33,096 nucleotides of DNA from the NCBI RefSeq assembly GCF_002432125.1, contig NZ_DJFS01000070.1, positions 1 through 33,096 on the forward strand. Direction: 5' to 3'. A program made the translations under genes and the position numbers. Positions 7,180 to 14,500 of the stretch are shown piece after piece. Under the pieces are notes generated by a model, which ran no database searches, was not told the origin of the DNA, and was given only the letters and a program-made list of their open reading frames with translations. The first letter of the stretch is position 1, and each line of letters opens with the position of its first letter. The DNA is from Brevundimonas sp. UBA5866 (GTDB taxonomy: Bacteria; Pseudomonadota; Alphaproteobacteria; Caulobacterales; Caulobacteraceae).

Positions 7180-7875
7180 ATGAACGCCAGCGAACTGGGT
7201 GTCAACCTCTTCGTGACGCTGTTTGCGTTGTTGGACCCGATCGGGAACCTGCCAATCTTTGCCGCCGCGACGGTTGGAGCCACCCTGCGCCAACGTGTTT
7301 CGGTGTCGTTCCTTATCTGTCTGTTCGCCGCAGCCTTTCTGGCCTTCTTCCTGTTTACGGGTCTGGGTCTGCTGCAATTCTTCGGAATCTCGCTGGCGGC
7401 ATTCCGCATCGCGGGCGGTATTCTGTTGCTCTTCCTGGGTCTGGATATGGCCCGCGAAGACTTCCTCAAGATGTTCGCAGACACCGATATCACCCATGAC
7501 AAGGCCGATGTACGCGGTTATGCCCGCCGCCGCTTCCAACGTCTGGTGGTGCCGTTCGCCATCCCGCTGATGATCGGCCCGGGTGCCATTTCGGCTGTCA
7601 TCATCAATGCTGGCGAGGCCGCCAAACTGGGTGCCATCGGCATGACCTGGTCGATGGCGGCCATTGCTGCCGCAGCCTTTGTGTCTTTCATCTGCTTCTC
7701 GATGACCGGCTGGCTGAGCCGGATTCTGGGCGAAGTCGGCATGGCCATCATTGTGCGCGTGCTGGGCCTGATCCTGTGCGCGCTGGCGATCCAGTTCATC
7801 CTGATGGGTCTGGGCGAGGCCCTGCCCGGCATGATCAGCTCGGGCGTGACCACGCCCTATCCGTCGGGTCACTAG
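7180..7875 (+). CDS. MarC family (UPF0056) integral membrane protein
   Basis: MarC-family proteins are six-helix inner-membrane proteins of unsettled function; the original link to multiple antibiotic resistance was not confirmed in E. coli. The 231-residue protein starts with LFVTLFALLDPIGNLPIFAA, the hallmark of the family, and repeats a related pattern in the second half (VVPFAIPLMIGPGAISAVII). About six hydrophobic helices can be counted. The C-terminal end ALAIQFILMGLGEALPG is also conserved. The ATG is preceded by GAGGCGAGGCG. A strong hairpin terminator follows 10 nt after the stop. It is transcribed alone. Confidence 0.88.
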   Translation: MNASELGVNLFVTLFALLDPIGNLPIFAAATVGATLRQRVSVSFLICLFAAAFLAFFLFTGLGLLQFFGISLAAFRIAGGILLLFLGLDMAREDFLKMFADTDITHDKADVRGYARRRFQRLVVPFAIPLMIGPGAISAVIINAGEAAKLGAIGMTWSMAAIAAAAFVSFICFSMTGWLSRILGEVGMAIIVRVLGLILCALAIQFILMGLGEALPGMISSGVTTPYPSGH

Positions 7876-7885
7876 TTCACATGAC

Positions 7886-7915
7886 AACGGCGGCTCCTGC
7901 GGGAGCCGCCGTTTT
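7886..7915 (+). terminator. Intrinsic terminator of marC
   Basis: A perfect 12-bp stem AACGGCGGCTCC/GGAGCCGCCGTT with loop TGCG is followed by TT and then C (four T in all counting the end of the stem). It lies between marC and the convergent SDR gene. The minus strand has no T-run after the hairpin, so it mainly serves marC. Confidence 0.8.
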
Positions 7916-7920
7916 CAATT

Positions 7921-8724
7921 TCAGATCCGTTCAAGCGCCTTGGCGTGTTTGGCCGCTGTGTTCAGCCCCATCCGGTCCGGCATCAGCTTGCTGATCGTCG
8001 CCAACACCCGATAGCGCTTGCCCGGAATGATGCGCGGCCTGTCGGCTTCGACCGCGTCCCAGCCGTCCTGTGCCACGCGCTCGGCGCTCAGCCACATCCA
8101 TTTCGGATAGGCCTTGGACACCTGATCGCGCGAACCGTTCACATCGTGGAACTCGGTATAGGTATAGCCGGGGCAGAGCGCGGTGACGTGCACACCCTTG
8201 CCGCGGTTTTCGATCCAGAGCCCTTGGGAGAAGCGGATCAGGAAACTCTTGATCGGGCCATACAGCGTGTCGCCGCCGGTGGCCTGAAGGAAACCCGCCA
8301 TCGACGCCACATTCAGGATGCGGCCCCAGCCGCGTTCCTGCATGCCCGGCATCCATACGCGGGACAGTTCGACCGGTACGGTCAGCATCACACGCAACAT
8401 GGCGGCCTGCGCCTCCGGCGGGGTTGTGACAAATCCCTTGGTGTTGCTGAAGCCCGCATTGTTGATCAGGCCATCCACCGTCAGCCCCTTTGCGGCGACG
8501 GCAGCGACCAGTTTCTGCGAGGCATCCGGTTCGGCAAGGTCCGCCGTGATGACATGGGCCTTGATACCGTGGGCCTCCTCGACCTCTGCCGCCAAGGCGC
8601 TCAGCGGGGCTTCGCGGCGGGCGATCAGTATCAGGTCATAGCCCTTGGCGGCACAGACCCGCGCCAGCGCCGCGCCAATCCCTGCCGATGCGCCTGTGAT
8701 GGCAATCGTGCGTCGTGCCGTCAT
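7921..8724 (-). CDS. Short-chain dehydrogenase/reductase (classical SDR)
   Basis: An NAD(P)-dependent oxidoreductase of 267 residues with unknown substrate. Visible SDR motifs are TGASAGIG (10-17, cofactor loop), INNAG (87-91), the catalytic Ser at about 141 (NVASMAG) and YGPIK (155-159, catalytic Tyr and Lys), followed by CPGYTYTEFH. The Arg pair after strand 2 (LIARREAPL) suggests a preference for NADP. The C-terminal part (RIIPGKRYRVLATISKLMPD) is like the DltE/YqjQ type of SDR. AGGAGAGG lies 5 nt before the ATG, a strong ribosome site. It starts 36 nt after the Rrf2 gene on the same strand, so the two probably form an operon. Confidence 0.85.
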   Translation of the reverse strand: MTARRTIAITGASAGIGAALARVCAAKGYDLILIARREAPLSALAAEVEEAHGIKAHVITADLAEPDASQKLVAAVAAKGLTVDGLINNAGFSNTKGFVTTPPEAQAAMLRVMLTVPVELSRVWMPGMQERGWGRILNVASMAGFLQATGGDTLYGPIKSFLIRFSQGLWIENRGKGVHVTALCPGYTYTEFHDVNGSRDQVSKAYPKWMWLSAERVAQDGWDAVEADRPRIIPGKRYRVLATISKLMPDRMGLNTAAKHAKALERI

Positions 8725-8760
8725 CCGTCCCTCTCCTAAGCGGATGCTATGTCAGTAATC

Positions 8761-9231
8761 TCAGGCCGCCTGCGGACAGGAGGCGTGCGGTGCAAACCCG
8801 CGCAGGCACTCCGGATCCTCGGCCAGAAGGTCCGCAATGGTGATCTTGGCCAGCGCCTCTGCAGCAGCAGTATCTGCGGCGGTCAGGGCCTTGGCCACCT
8901 GACGCGGTATGTGCTGGCCGATCGGACAGCCCTTGGCGCCTTCGGGGGTCGAGCCGAGATGGGCGCAACCGTTCACAGCCCGCAGAACCTCATCCAGATG
9001 GATCGTTTCGGGGCGACGCAGAAGCCATGAACCACCGCTGGCTCCCGGACGTGTTGCGATCAGGCCTGCCTTGGCCAGCAAGGCCGTGACGCGACGGATG
9101 ACCACCGGATTGGTCGGCACGGATGCCGCCAGCACAGCGCTCGGCGCAGCATCCTTGGCCTCATACGCCCCCTTGTGGGCCAGATAGGCCAGGGCGTGGG
9201 CGGCGACCGGGAATTTTTGGCTGTCAGACAT
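8761..9231 (-). CDS. Rrf2 family transcriptional regulator
   Basis: A 156-residue DNA-binding protein of the Rrf2/IscR superfamily. The winged helix covers about residues 1-75 (FPVAAHALAYLAH, then PVVIRRVTALLAKAGLIATRPGASGGSWLLRRP). The region that binds an Fe-S cluster or senses thiols in relatives holds Cys 89 and Cys 102 (NGCAHLG, KGCPIG), with Cys 142 and Cys 152 near the C terminus. The spacing differs from IscR (three Cys within about 12 residues), so it resembles YwnA/NsrR-like members; the ligand is unknown. GGAGAG lies about 9 nt before the ATG. It likely controls itself and the adjacent SDR. Confidence 0.87.
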   Translation of the reverse strand: MSDSQKFPVAAHALAYLAHKGAYEAKDAAPSAVLAASVPTNPVVIRRVTALLAKAGLIATRPGASGGSWLLRRPETIHLDEVLRAVNGCAHLGSTPEGAKGCPIGQHIPRQVAKALTAADTAAAEALAKITIADLLAEDPECLRGFAPHASCPQAA

Positions 9232-9325
9232 GATGCATAACTCTCCGGCTTATAAAGTAGGCTGTCGCAGGGGGTTTCACAAACCGATCTGCATCAGATT
9301 CTGTTTCTTTTTGCGAGTTCTGACC

Positions 9326-10399
9326 CTAAGCTCCTGCCTTTACAGCATATTTCCACGCGGCATCAGACAAAGGTTTAACCTGTGCCGCCATGAGTCTGGC
9401 GTGTTCGCTGGCGGCGGTTCCGTCGCGCACGCGGCCCGCTATTCCCTGACAGATGGCGGCCAGACGGAAGAGATTATAGCTCAATAGCCATTCGAGATTG
9501 CCCGGTGTGCCCCACCCCGTCGCCTTGCCATACCGGTCGGCCAGCGCCTCTATAGACGGAATGCCCAGACCTTCGATGTCGGCGCCGTTCAGACCGTTTC
9601 GAAGCTCCGCCGGAATGGCATAGGCGATCAGCAGATAGGAAAAGTCGGCCATCGGATCGCCCAGCGTCGATAGTTCCCAGTCCAGCACGGCCTGAACGCG
9701 GGGCTCGGTGGGATGCAGGATCATATTGTCCAGACGCCAGTCGCCATGAACAATGCGGCTCGGCCCCTCGGGCGGCAGGGTTGCGGGCAGGAACTCCATA
9801 AGCCTGTCCATCTCCGGTACGGCCACCGTCTCCGATGCGCGATACTGTTTGGACCAACGGGCCACCTGACGGGCGAAGTAGTTCCCCGGCTTTCCATAGT
9901 CACCCAGACCTATGACCTGCGGATCGAGGCGATGTAGCGCCGCGAGAGTATCCACTTGAACGAACCATATTTCGCGACGCTGTTCAGGTGTCAGTCCGGG
10001 CAGTTTCAGGTCCCAATAGATACGGCCCTCGACCTTTTCCATCACATAGAAGATCGAGCCGATGACGGTTTCGTCCTCGCACAGCCCATAGGGTCGCGCG
10101 ACCGGAAACCCCTGCCGGTACAGGGCGCTGATCACGGCGAACTCGCGGTCCACGGCATGGGCGCTGGCCAACAGAGTGCCCGGCGGCTTGCGGCGCAGGA
10201 CATATGAACGTGAAGGCGTGACCAGTTCATAGGTCGGGTTCGACTGCCCGCCCTTGAACTGCCTGACCTCGATCGGGCCAGCAAAACCTTCGACATTGGC
10301 GTTCAGCCATTCGAGCAAAGCCGCCTCGTCCAGCCGGTAGCGGGGATCAACCTCGCGCGTACCCGAAAAGGCTTTCTGAGCATCCAGGACTTCGGTCAT
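9326..10399 (-). CDS. Phosphotransferase (APH fold, ACAD10/ACAD11-type kinase)
   Basis: A 357-residue protein with the aminoglycoside phosphotransferase/choline kinase fold. GGQSNPTYEL (51-60) matches the nucleotide loop of the ACAD10/11 N-terminal kinase, HGDWRLDN (218-225) is the Brenner motif with catalytic Asp, and LDWELSTLGDP (239-249) carries the metal-binding Asp. Mammalian ACAD11 homologues phosphorylate 4-hydroxy acyl-CoAs; bacterial members often sit near acyl-CoA dehydrogenases, but none is seen here. The ATG at 10399 is preceded by GGGGAGGG; a TTG at 10417 is open in frame but less likely. It begins 24 nt after the glpK stop on the same strand, so cotranscription with glpK is likely. 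Confidence 0.83.
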   Translation of the reverse strand: MTEVLDAQKAFSGTREVDPRYRLDEAALLEWLNANVEGFAGPIEVRQFKGGQSNPTYELVTPSRSYVLRRKPPGTLLASAHAVDREFAVISALYRQGFPVARPYGLCEDETVIGSIFYVMEKVEGRIYWDLKLPGLTPEQRREIWFVQVDTLAALHRLDPQVIGLGDYGKPGNYFARQVARWSKQYRASETVAVPEMDRLMEFLPATLPPEGPSRIVHGDWRLDNMILHPTEPRVQAVLDWELSTLGDPMADFSYLLIAYAIPAELRNGLNGADIEGLGIPSIEALADRYGKATGWGTPGNLEWLLSYNLFRLAAICQGIAGRVRDGTAASEHARLMAAQVKPLSDAAWKYAVKAGA

Positions 10400-10423
10400 A
10401 CCGTCCCTCCCCTTCAATGGTCT

Positions 10424-11929
10424 TCAGTCTGCGTCAGAGGCCGCAACGATGGCCGCCTTGACCGCCCTGCGCCATCCCTTGATGAGTTTCAGGCGTTCGG
10501 ACGCCTCCATCCCCGGCTTCCAGATGGCGGGGGCCGTTTGCGGCGGTGACCACAGCTCGGCCGTCAGGCCACAGCCGAAGGCCGCCAGCCGTGCCGCCCC
10601 CAGTGCCGTCATTTCCTGAAACGACGGACGCTCGACCTCGATGTCGCAGATGTCGGCGATGAACTGCATGACGAAGGCATTGGCCGTCACCCCGCCATCG
10701 ACCTTGAGCCGCTTCATCGGCGGGGCACCGTCCTTTTGCAGTGCTTCGAGAAGGTCGTTGGTCTGGTAGGCAAGGCTCTCCAGAGCCGCCCGCACCAGAT
10801 GGGCCGGACCGCTGTCACGGCTGAGACCGATGACAGTGCCGCGCGCATCCGGCTCCCACCACGGAGCGCCCAGACCTGTAAAGCCCGGCACCAGATAGAC
10901 ACCGCCATTGTCGTCAAGCGTCTGTGCCACCGCTTCGGATTGCCGCGAGTCCGAAATGGCCTTCATGCCGTCGCGCAGCCACTGCACCGCAGAGCCCGCC
11001 GAAAAGATCGAGCCTTCCAGCGCATAATGGACCGTGCCGTCCGCCGCCCAGCCCATTGTCCCCAACAGACGGGCTTCAGAGCGGACGATCTTCTGCCCTG
11101 TGTTAGCCACCAGAAACGCGCCTGTGCCATAGGTGATCTTGGCATCGCCCGCTTCCAGTGCCCCGTGGCCCACGAGGGCCGACTGCTGATCGCCCGCGAC
11201 CCCGTGGATCGGCAGGGCACGCCCCAACAGTGAAGGCTCGCAATCACCGAAAGCGCTGTCGCTCGGTTTGATTTCAGGCAGGGCTTCGATCGGAACATTG
11301 AACAGGTCGCACAACGGCGGCGACCACTGCATCATCTCCAGCGCCATCAGATTGGTACGCGCCGCATTGGTCACATCGGTGACGTGCGACGCTCCATCCG
11401 TCAGCTTCCACATCAACCAGCTGTCGATGGTGCCCAGTTTGATCTCGCCCGCCCGTGCGCGTTCGCGACCGTCCTTGACCTGATCCAGCAGCCACGAGAA
11501 TTTGGACGCCGAAAAATAGGGATCGAGGATCAGCCCTGTCTGCTCGCGCACCCTATCCTCGTGACCGGCCTCGACCAGTCGCTCCATCTCGGCGGCGGTA
11601 CGGCGGTCCTGCCAGACGATAGCGCGGTGTAGAGGCTGGCCGGTTCGGGCGTCCCAGATGACGGAGGTTTCGCGCTGGTTGGTTATGCCGACGGCAGCGA
11701 AACGCTCGACGCTGCCGGACTTCTTGATCACCTCGCGGCAGGTTTGCAGCACCGCCCGCCAGATCTCTTCGGCGTCATGCTCGACCCAGCCTGAATGGGG
11801 GAAATGCTGGGCCAGTTCGATCTGGCTGACGGCCAGCACCGAGAACACGCCCTTGGGCGAAACCTCAAAGGCAATGGCACGGGTCGAGGTCGTGCCCTGA
11901 TCGATCGACAGGACGAGATCATGTTTCAT
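10424..11929 (-). CDS. glpK: Glycerol kinase
   Basis: GlpK phosphorylates glycerol to sn-glycerol 3-phosphate using ATP. The 501-residue protein begins MKHDLVLSIDQGTTSTRAIA, the FGGY-kinase N-terminal phosphate loop, and continues with GITNQRETSVIWD, GVAGDQQSALVGHG, TYGTGAFLV and the C-terminal KVDGGVTANAFVMQFIAD. Length and motifs match bacterial GlpK throughout. The open frame runs upstream to 12646, but the ATG at 11929 gives the family start. There is no clear Shine-Dalgarno. Only 45 nt separate its start from the divergent dehydratase, and that gap contains a perfect 8-bp dyad. glpF and glpD are not in the window. Confidence 0.96.
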   Translation of the reverse strand: MKHDLVLSIDQGTTSTRAIAFEVSPKGVFSVLAVSQIELAQHFPHSGWVEHDAEEIWRAVLQTCREVIKKSGSVERFAAVGITNQRETSVIWDARTGQPLHRAIVWQDRRTAAEMERLVEAGHEDRVREQTGLILDPYFSASKFSWLLDQVKDGRERARAGEIKLGTIDSWLMWKLTDGASHVTDVTNAARTNLMALEMMQWSPPLCDLFNVPIEALPEIKPSDSAFGDCEPSLLGRALPIHGVAGDQQSALVGHGALEAGDAKITYGTGAFLVANTGQKIVRSEARLLGTMGWAADGTVHYALEGSIFSAGSAVQWLRDGMKAISDSRQSEAVAQTLDDNGGVYLVPGFTGLGAPWWEPDARGTVIGLSRDSGPAHLVRAALESLAYQTNDLLEALQKDGAPPMKRLKVDGGVTANAFVMQFIADICDIEVERPSFQEMTALGAARLAAFGCGLTAELWSPPQTAPAIWKPGMEASERLKLIKGWRRAVKAAIVAASDAD

Positions 11930-11931
11930 GA

Positions 11932-11960
11932 GGGTAACTATGCAGATGTCACAGTTACCC
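11932..11960. promoter_or_regulatory. Perfect dyad in the glpK / dehydratase divergent promoter region
   Basis: GGGTAACT (11932-11939) and AGTTACCC (11953-11960) are perfect 8-bp inverted repeats with a 13-nt spacer. They occupy 29 of the 45 nt between the two start codons. A weak minus-strand promoter (TTAACG, 17 nt, CATAGT) overlapping the dyad would place the glpK start of transcription at or near its ATG. Binding by a regulator here could affect both genes. Confidence 0.45.
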
Positions 11961-11974
11961 GTTAAGGAAAAACT

Positions 11975-12949
11975 ATGCGCAGTCCTTCGTATTCCGGCGT
12001 GATCGACGCCGCCCGCCAGATCGCTCCCGCCGCCGTCCGCACCCCCGTTATCGAGCATCCTGCCCTGAATGACGCCGTGGGCGGACGGGTACTGATGAAG
12101 GCCGAGACATTCCAGGTCGCCGGTGCGTTCAAGTTTCGCGGGGCCTATAACCGCATCAGCCGTCTGAGCGAAGAAGAGCTTACACGCGGCGTGGTGGCTT
12201 TCTCGTCGGGCAATCACGCGCAGGGTGTGGCCGCCGCAGCCAAGATGGCGGGCACCCGATCCATCATCGTCATGCCGTCCGACAGCCCCAAGGTGAAGGT
12301 CGATGGCGTTCGCCACTTCAGCGGCGAGGTTCGCTTCTATGACCGCTGGACCGAGAGCCGCGAGGATATCGGGGCCGCCATCGCCAAGGAACGCGGCAGC
12401 ATCCTCGTGCCGCCGTTTGACGACCCTTACATCATCGAGGGTCAGGGCACCTGCGCGCTGGAACTGCTCGACGATGCCGATGCCCCCATCGACCAGTTGC
12501 TGTGCGGGGCCTCGGGCGGGGGACTGCTGGCCGGTATCAATCTGGTCATGGCCGAACGCAGCCCCGGCACCGCCGTCCATGTCGTAGAGCCCGAAGATTT
12601 TGACGACACCCGCCGCTCGCTGGAAGCGGGCGAGCGCACCGCCCATCCGCAGGGCAAACCGTCCATCTGCGATGCGCTGATGGCCCCCATGCCGGGGGAG
12701 CTGACCTTCCCGATCAACCGCCGTCTGGCCGGGGCGCTTACCGTCTCGGATACCGAGGTGGCCGAGGCCATGCGTTTTGCCTTCCGCTGGCTGAAGCTTG
12801 TGATCGAACCGGGGGGAGCGGTTTCTCTGGCGGCGCTGCTTTCGGGACGGATCGACGCCGGCGACAGGACCACTGCCATCATCCTGTCCGGCGGCAATGT
12901 CGATCCTGATCAGTTCGGAGACATCATAGGCGGTCGCTTCGCGGGCTAG
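11975..12949 (+). CDS. Threonine/serine dehydratase (fold type II PLP enzyme)
   Basis: A 324-residue PLP enzyme that removes ammonia from threonine or serine; serine racemase activity is also possible. The Schiff-base Lys is K53 in AGAFKFRGAYNR, SSGNHAQG (77-84) is the asparagine loop, and GASGGGLLAG (178-187) is the phosphate-binding glycine loop. ILSGGNVD closes the C terminus. There is no ACT-like regulatory domain, so it is the short catabolic/serine-racemase-like type rather than biosynthetic IlvA. AAGGA lies 6 nt before the ATG. It is divergent from glpK and followed, 68 nt on, by a MaoC gene on the same strand. Confidence 0.88.
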   Translation: MRSPSYSGVIDAARQIAPAAVRTPVIEHPALNDAVGGRVLMKAETFQVAGAFKFRGAYNRISRLSEEELTRGVVAFSSGNHAQGVAAAAKMAGTRSIIVMPSDSPKVKVDGVRHFSGEVRFYDRWTESREDIGAAIAKERGSILVPPFDDPYIIEGQGTCALELLDDADAPIDQLLCGASGGGLLAGINLVMAERSPGTAVHVVEPEDFDDTRRSLEAGERTAHPQGKPSICDALMAPMPGELTFPINRRLAGALTVSDTEVAEAMRFAFRWLKLVIEPGGAVSLAALLSGRIDAGDRTTAIILSGGNVDPDQFGDIIGGRFAG

Positions 12950-12973
12950 TTGCCCTCACTTGCATTTGCGTAA

Positions 12974-13001
12974 ACGACGCGCAAACCTGACCTCATATAA
13001 C
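12974..13001 (+). promoter_or_regulatory. Possible promoter of the maoC-like gene
   Basis: ACGACGC (12974-12980), 13 nt, CATATAAC (12994-13001) matches the Caulobacter housekeeping consensus at 5/7 and 6/8 positions. A short inverted repeat TTTGCG/CGCAAA flanks the upstream box. This is weak but the only promoter-like pair in the 68-nt gap. Confidence 0.3.
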
Positions 13002-13017
13002 AAGGGGAGGTTAGGTC

Positions 13018-13491
13018 ATGACATCTGCACAGGATTTGCCGTCGCTTATCGGGTCCGAGGTCGGCCTTAGCCGATGGTTCGAAATCGATCAGGACCGCAT
13101 CAACGCCTTTGCCAAACTGACAGAGGACGAGCAGTTCATCCATGTCGATCCCGACATGGCACGCCACACCCCTTTTGGCGGCACCATCGCCCACGGCTTT
13201 CTGACGCTCAGCCTCGGCTCGGCCATGAGCTATGACGCCGTAAAGCCCGTGGACGGTGTGGTCATGGGCGTGAACTATGGCTTTGACCGTCTGCGCTTCC
13301 TCGCGCCCGTCAGGGCCGGCAAACGTGTGCGCGGCCGGTTCGTACTCAAAAATGCCGAGAACAAGGGCAGCGACGGCGGCATCACCCGCTGGCTGCTGAC
13401 CCATGAGATGACGGTCGAGATAGAAGGCGAGGACAAGCCCGCCCTTATTGCGGACTGGCTGTCGATGCAGATGGTGCGTGAAGAAGGCTGA
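13018..13491 (+). CDS. MaoC family (R)-specific enoyl-CoA hydratase-like protein
   Basis: A hotdog-fold protein of 157 residues that probably hydrates a 2-enoyl-CoA. The hydratase-2 motif is visible as LTEDEQFIHVDPDMAR, with catalytic Asp 37 and His 42 in D-x4-H spacing, followed by TPFGGTIAHGFLTLSL. NYGFDRLRFLAPVRAGKRVR is the usual second half of single-domain MaoC proteins. GGGGAGG lies 8 nt before the ATG. Its 3' end overlaps the convergent membrane-protein gene by 47 nt. Possible roles are in fatty acid or polyhydroxyalkanoate metabolism; the neighbours do not decide. Confidence 0.88.
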   Translation: MTSAQDLPSLIGSEVGLSRWFEIDQDRINAFAKLTEDEQFIHVDPDMARHTPFGGTIAHGFLTLSLGSAMSYDAVKPVDGVVMGVNYGFDRLRFLAPVRAGKRVRGRFVLKNAENKGSDGGITRWLLTHEMTVEIEGEDKPALIADWLSMQMVREEG

Positions 13492-14434
13492 GATCACGCG
13501 GCCTGAACCCTCTGCAAATCCATGCACAGGCCAGGGCCGCCAACGCGCCGACGACGAACATAGCCCCCAAGCCGTACGCGATGCTTCCCCATAAGCCGTG
13601 CTCGCGTCCCAGCAAATATACCAGCAACGGCGTCTGGACAGAGACCGCTGAAAACACGCCACCTAATGCAGTGGTGTAAGTGCACCAGCGCCACGTACTT
13701 AATGTTCCACGTGAAACCAAGCCGCTGAAAAACCCCGTGATTAGGGCTGAGACAAAGCCCATTGGGGCAAGGACAAACAGGACAGAGGCCAGCCTGACCA
13801 TCCCGGCGGCAAAGCTGATCGAGTTCGGGCCACTTGGGGCCACGCTCAAGCTGAAGGCCAACATAAAAATCAAGGTGCCGATGATCGGGCCGAGTATCGA
13901 AAAGGCAAAGGTCAGACCCAGAAGCGTGCCGCGATTTACGGCAGGCCGGGCGCGGGGCGCTTCATATTCCACCGCATCTGGATGATCCTGGGCCAAAGGG
14001 CGCCACCGCATCATGAACCGTGCCGTCCCGGCCCCTGCCACTGCACCGCTGGCGATCGTGATCATCCAGATCCACGACCACCACCAGACATCATGGAAGC
14101 GGAGCACGAGCGGCGCATAGGAAAACACACCCAGCAGGCTTCCGATCAAAGCCCCGCGCATGATCCACAGGCGCGGCGTCGCGGTCTTTCTTGACACCAA
14201 GGTCCCTATCGCACCGAACAGCATTCCGACCGGCACAAAAACCCATCCCGTGGCGATGGCATAAAAGGGCAGCGCTGGCACAGCAAAGAGTGCAATGCCT
14301 ATGGGCAAATCCCCATAGGCCGTTGTCTTCGCCAGATAGATGGAACCGACAACAAGGCGGTACAGGAACGGATAGGCCAGCGCCGAAACGCCCACCATCA
14401 GCGCAAATGATCCCCTGCCCCAAGCCTTCATCAT
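13445..14434 (-). CDS. Polytopic membrane protein of unknown function
   Basis: A 329-residue protein with about eight hydrophobic segments, in two sets of four separated by a charged stretch (MRWRPLAQDHPDAVEYEAP). I do not recognise a family. GAVAGAGTARFMM and the second-half FVLAPMGFVSALITGFFSG are small-residue-rich, as in transporters or sensors. The ATG at 14434 is one of two adjacent ATGs; TTG 14443 and ATG 14398 are alternatives. No Shine-Dalgarno is clear. The T-tract of the terminator of the upstream gene ends 8 nt before the ATG, which leaves almost no room for a separate promoter. The 3' end overlaps maoC by 47 nt, so the true stop and start deserve caution, but the reading frame is a plausible membrane protein. 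Confidence 0.68.
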   Translation of the reverse strand: MMKAWGRGSFALMVGVSALAYPFLYRLVVGSIYLAKTTAYGDLPIGIALFAVPALPFYAIATGWVFVPVGMLFGAIGTLVSRKTATPRLWIMRGALIGSLLGVFSYAPLVLRFHDVWWWSWIWMITIASGAVAGAGTARFMMRWRPLAQDHPDAVEYEAPRARPAVNRGTLLGLTFAFSILGPIIGTLIFMLAFSLSVAPSGPNSISFAAGMVRLASVLFVLAPMGFVSALITGFFSGLVSRGTLSTWRWCTYTTALGGVFSAVSVQTPLLVYLLGREHGLWGSIAYGLGAMFVVGALAALACAWICRGFRPRDLSLLHAPSASTASPQ

Positions 14435-14441
14435 CGGTACC

Positions 14442-14473
14442 AAATAAAAACGGCGACCCGATCCGGATCGCCG
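14442..14473 (-). terminator. Intrinsic terminator after the dehydrogenase gene
   Basis: On the minus strand CGGCGATCC/GGGTCGCCG form a 9-bp stem (one G-U pair) with a 5-nt loop, followed by TTTTTATTT. It closes the aminotransferase-dehydrogenase operon and sits directly before the ATG of the membrane-protein gene. Confidence 0.8.
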
Positions 14474-14500
14474 CTTTCATATCAATGATGTCTGAAGAAC

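Noticed and set aside
11930..12646. Upstream extension of glpK by about 240 codons
   Set aside because: The frame stays open by chance over the dehydratase gene. GlpK proteins begin at the ATG at 11929.
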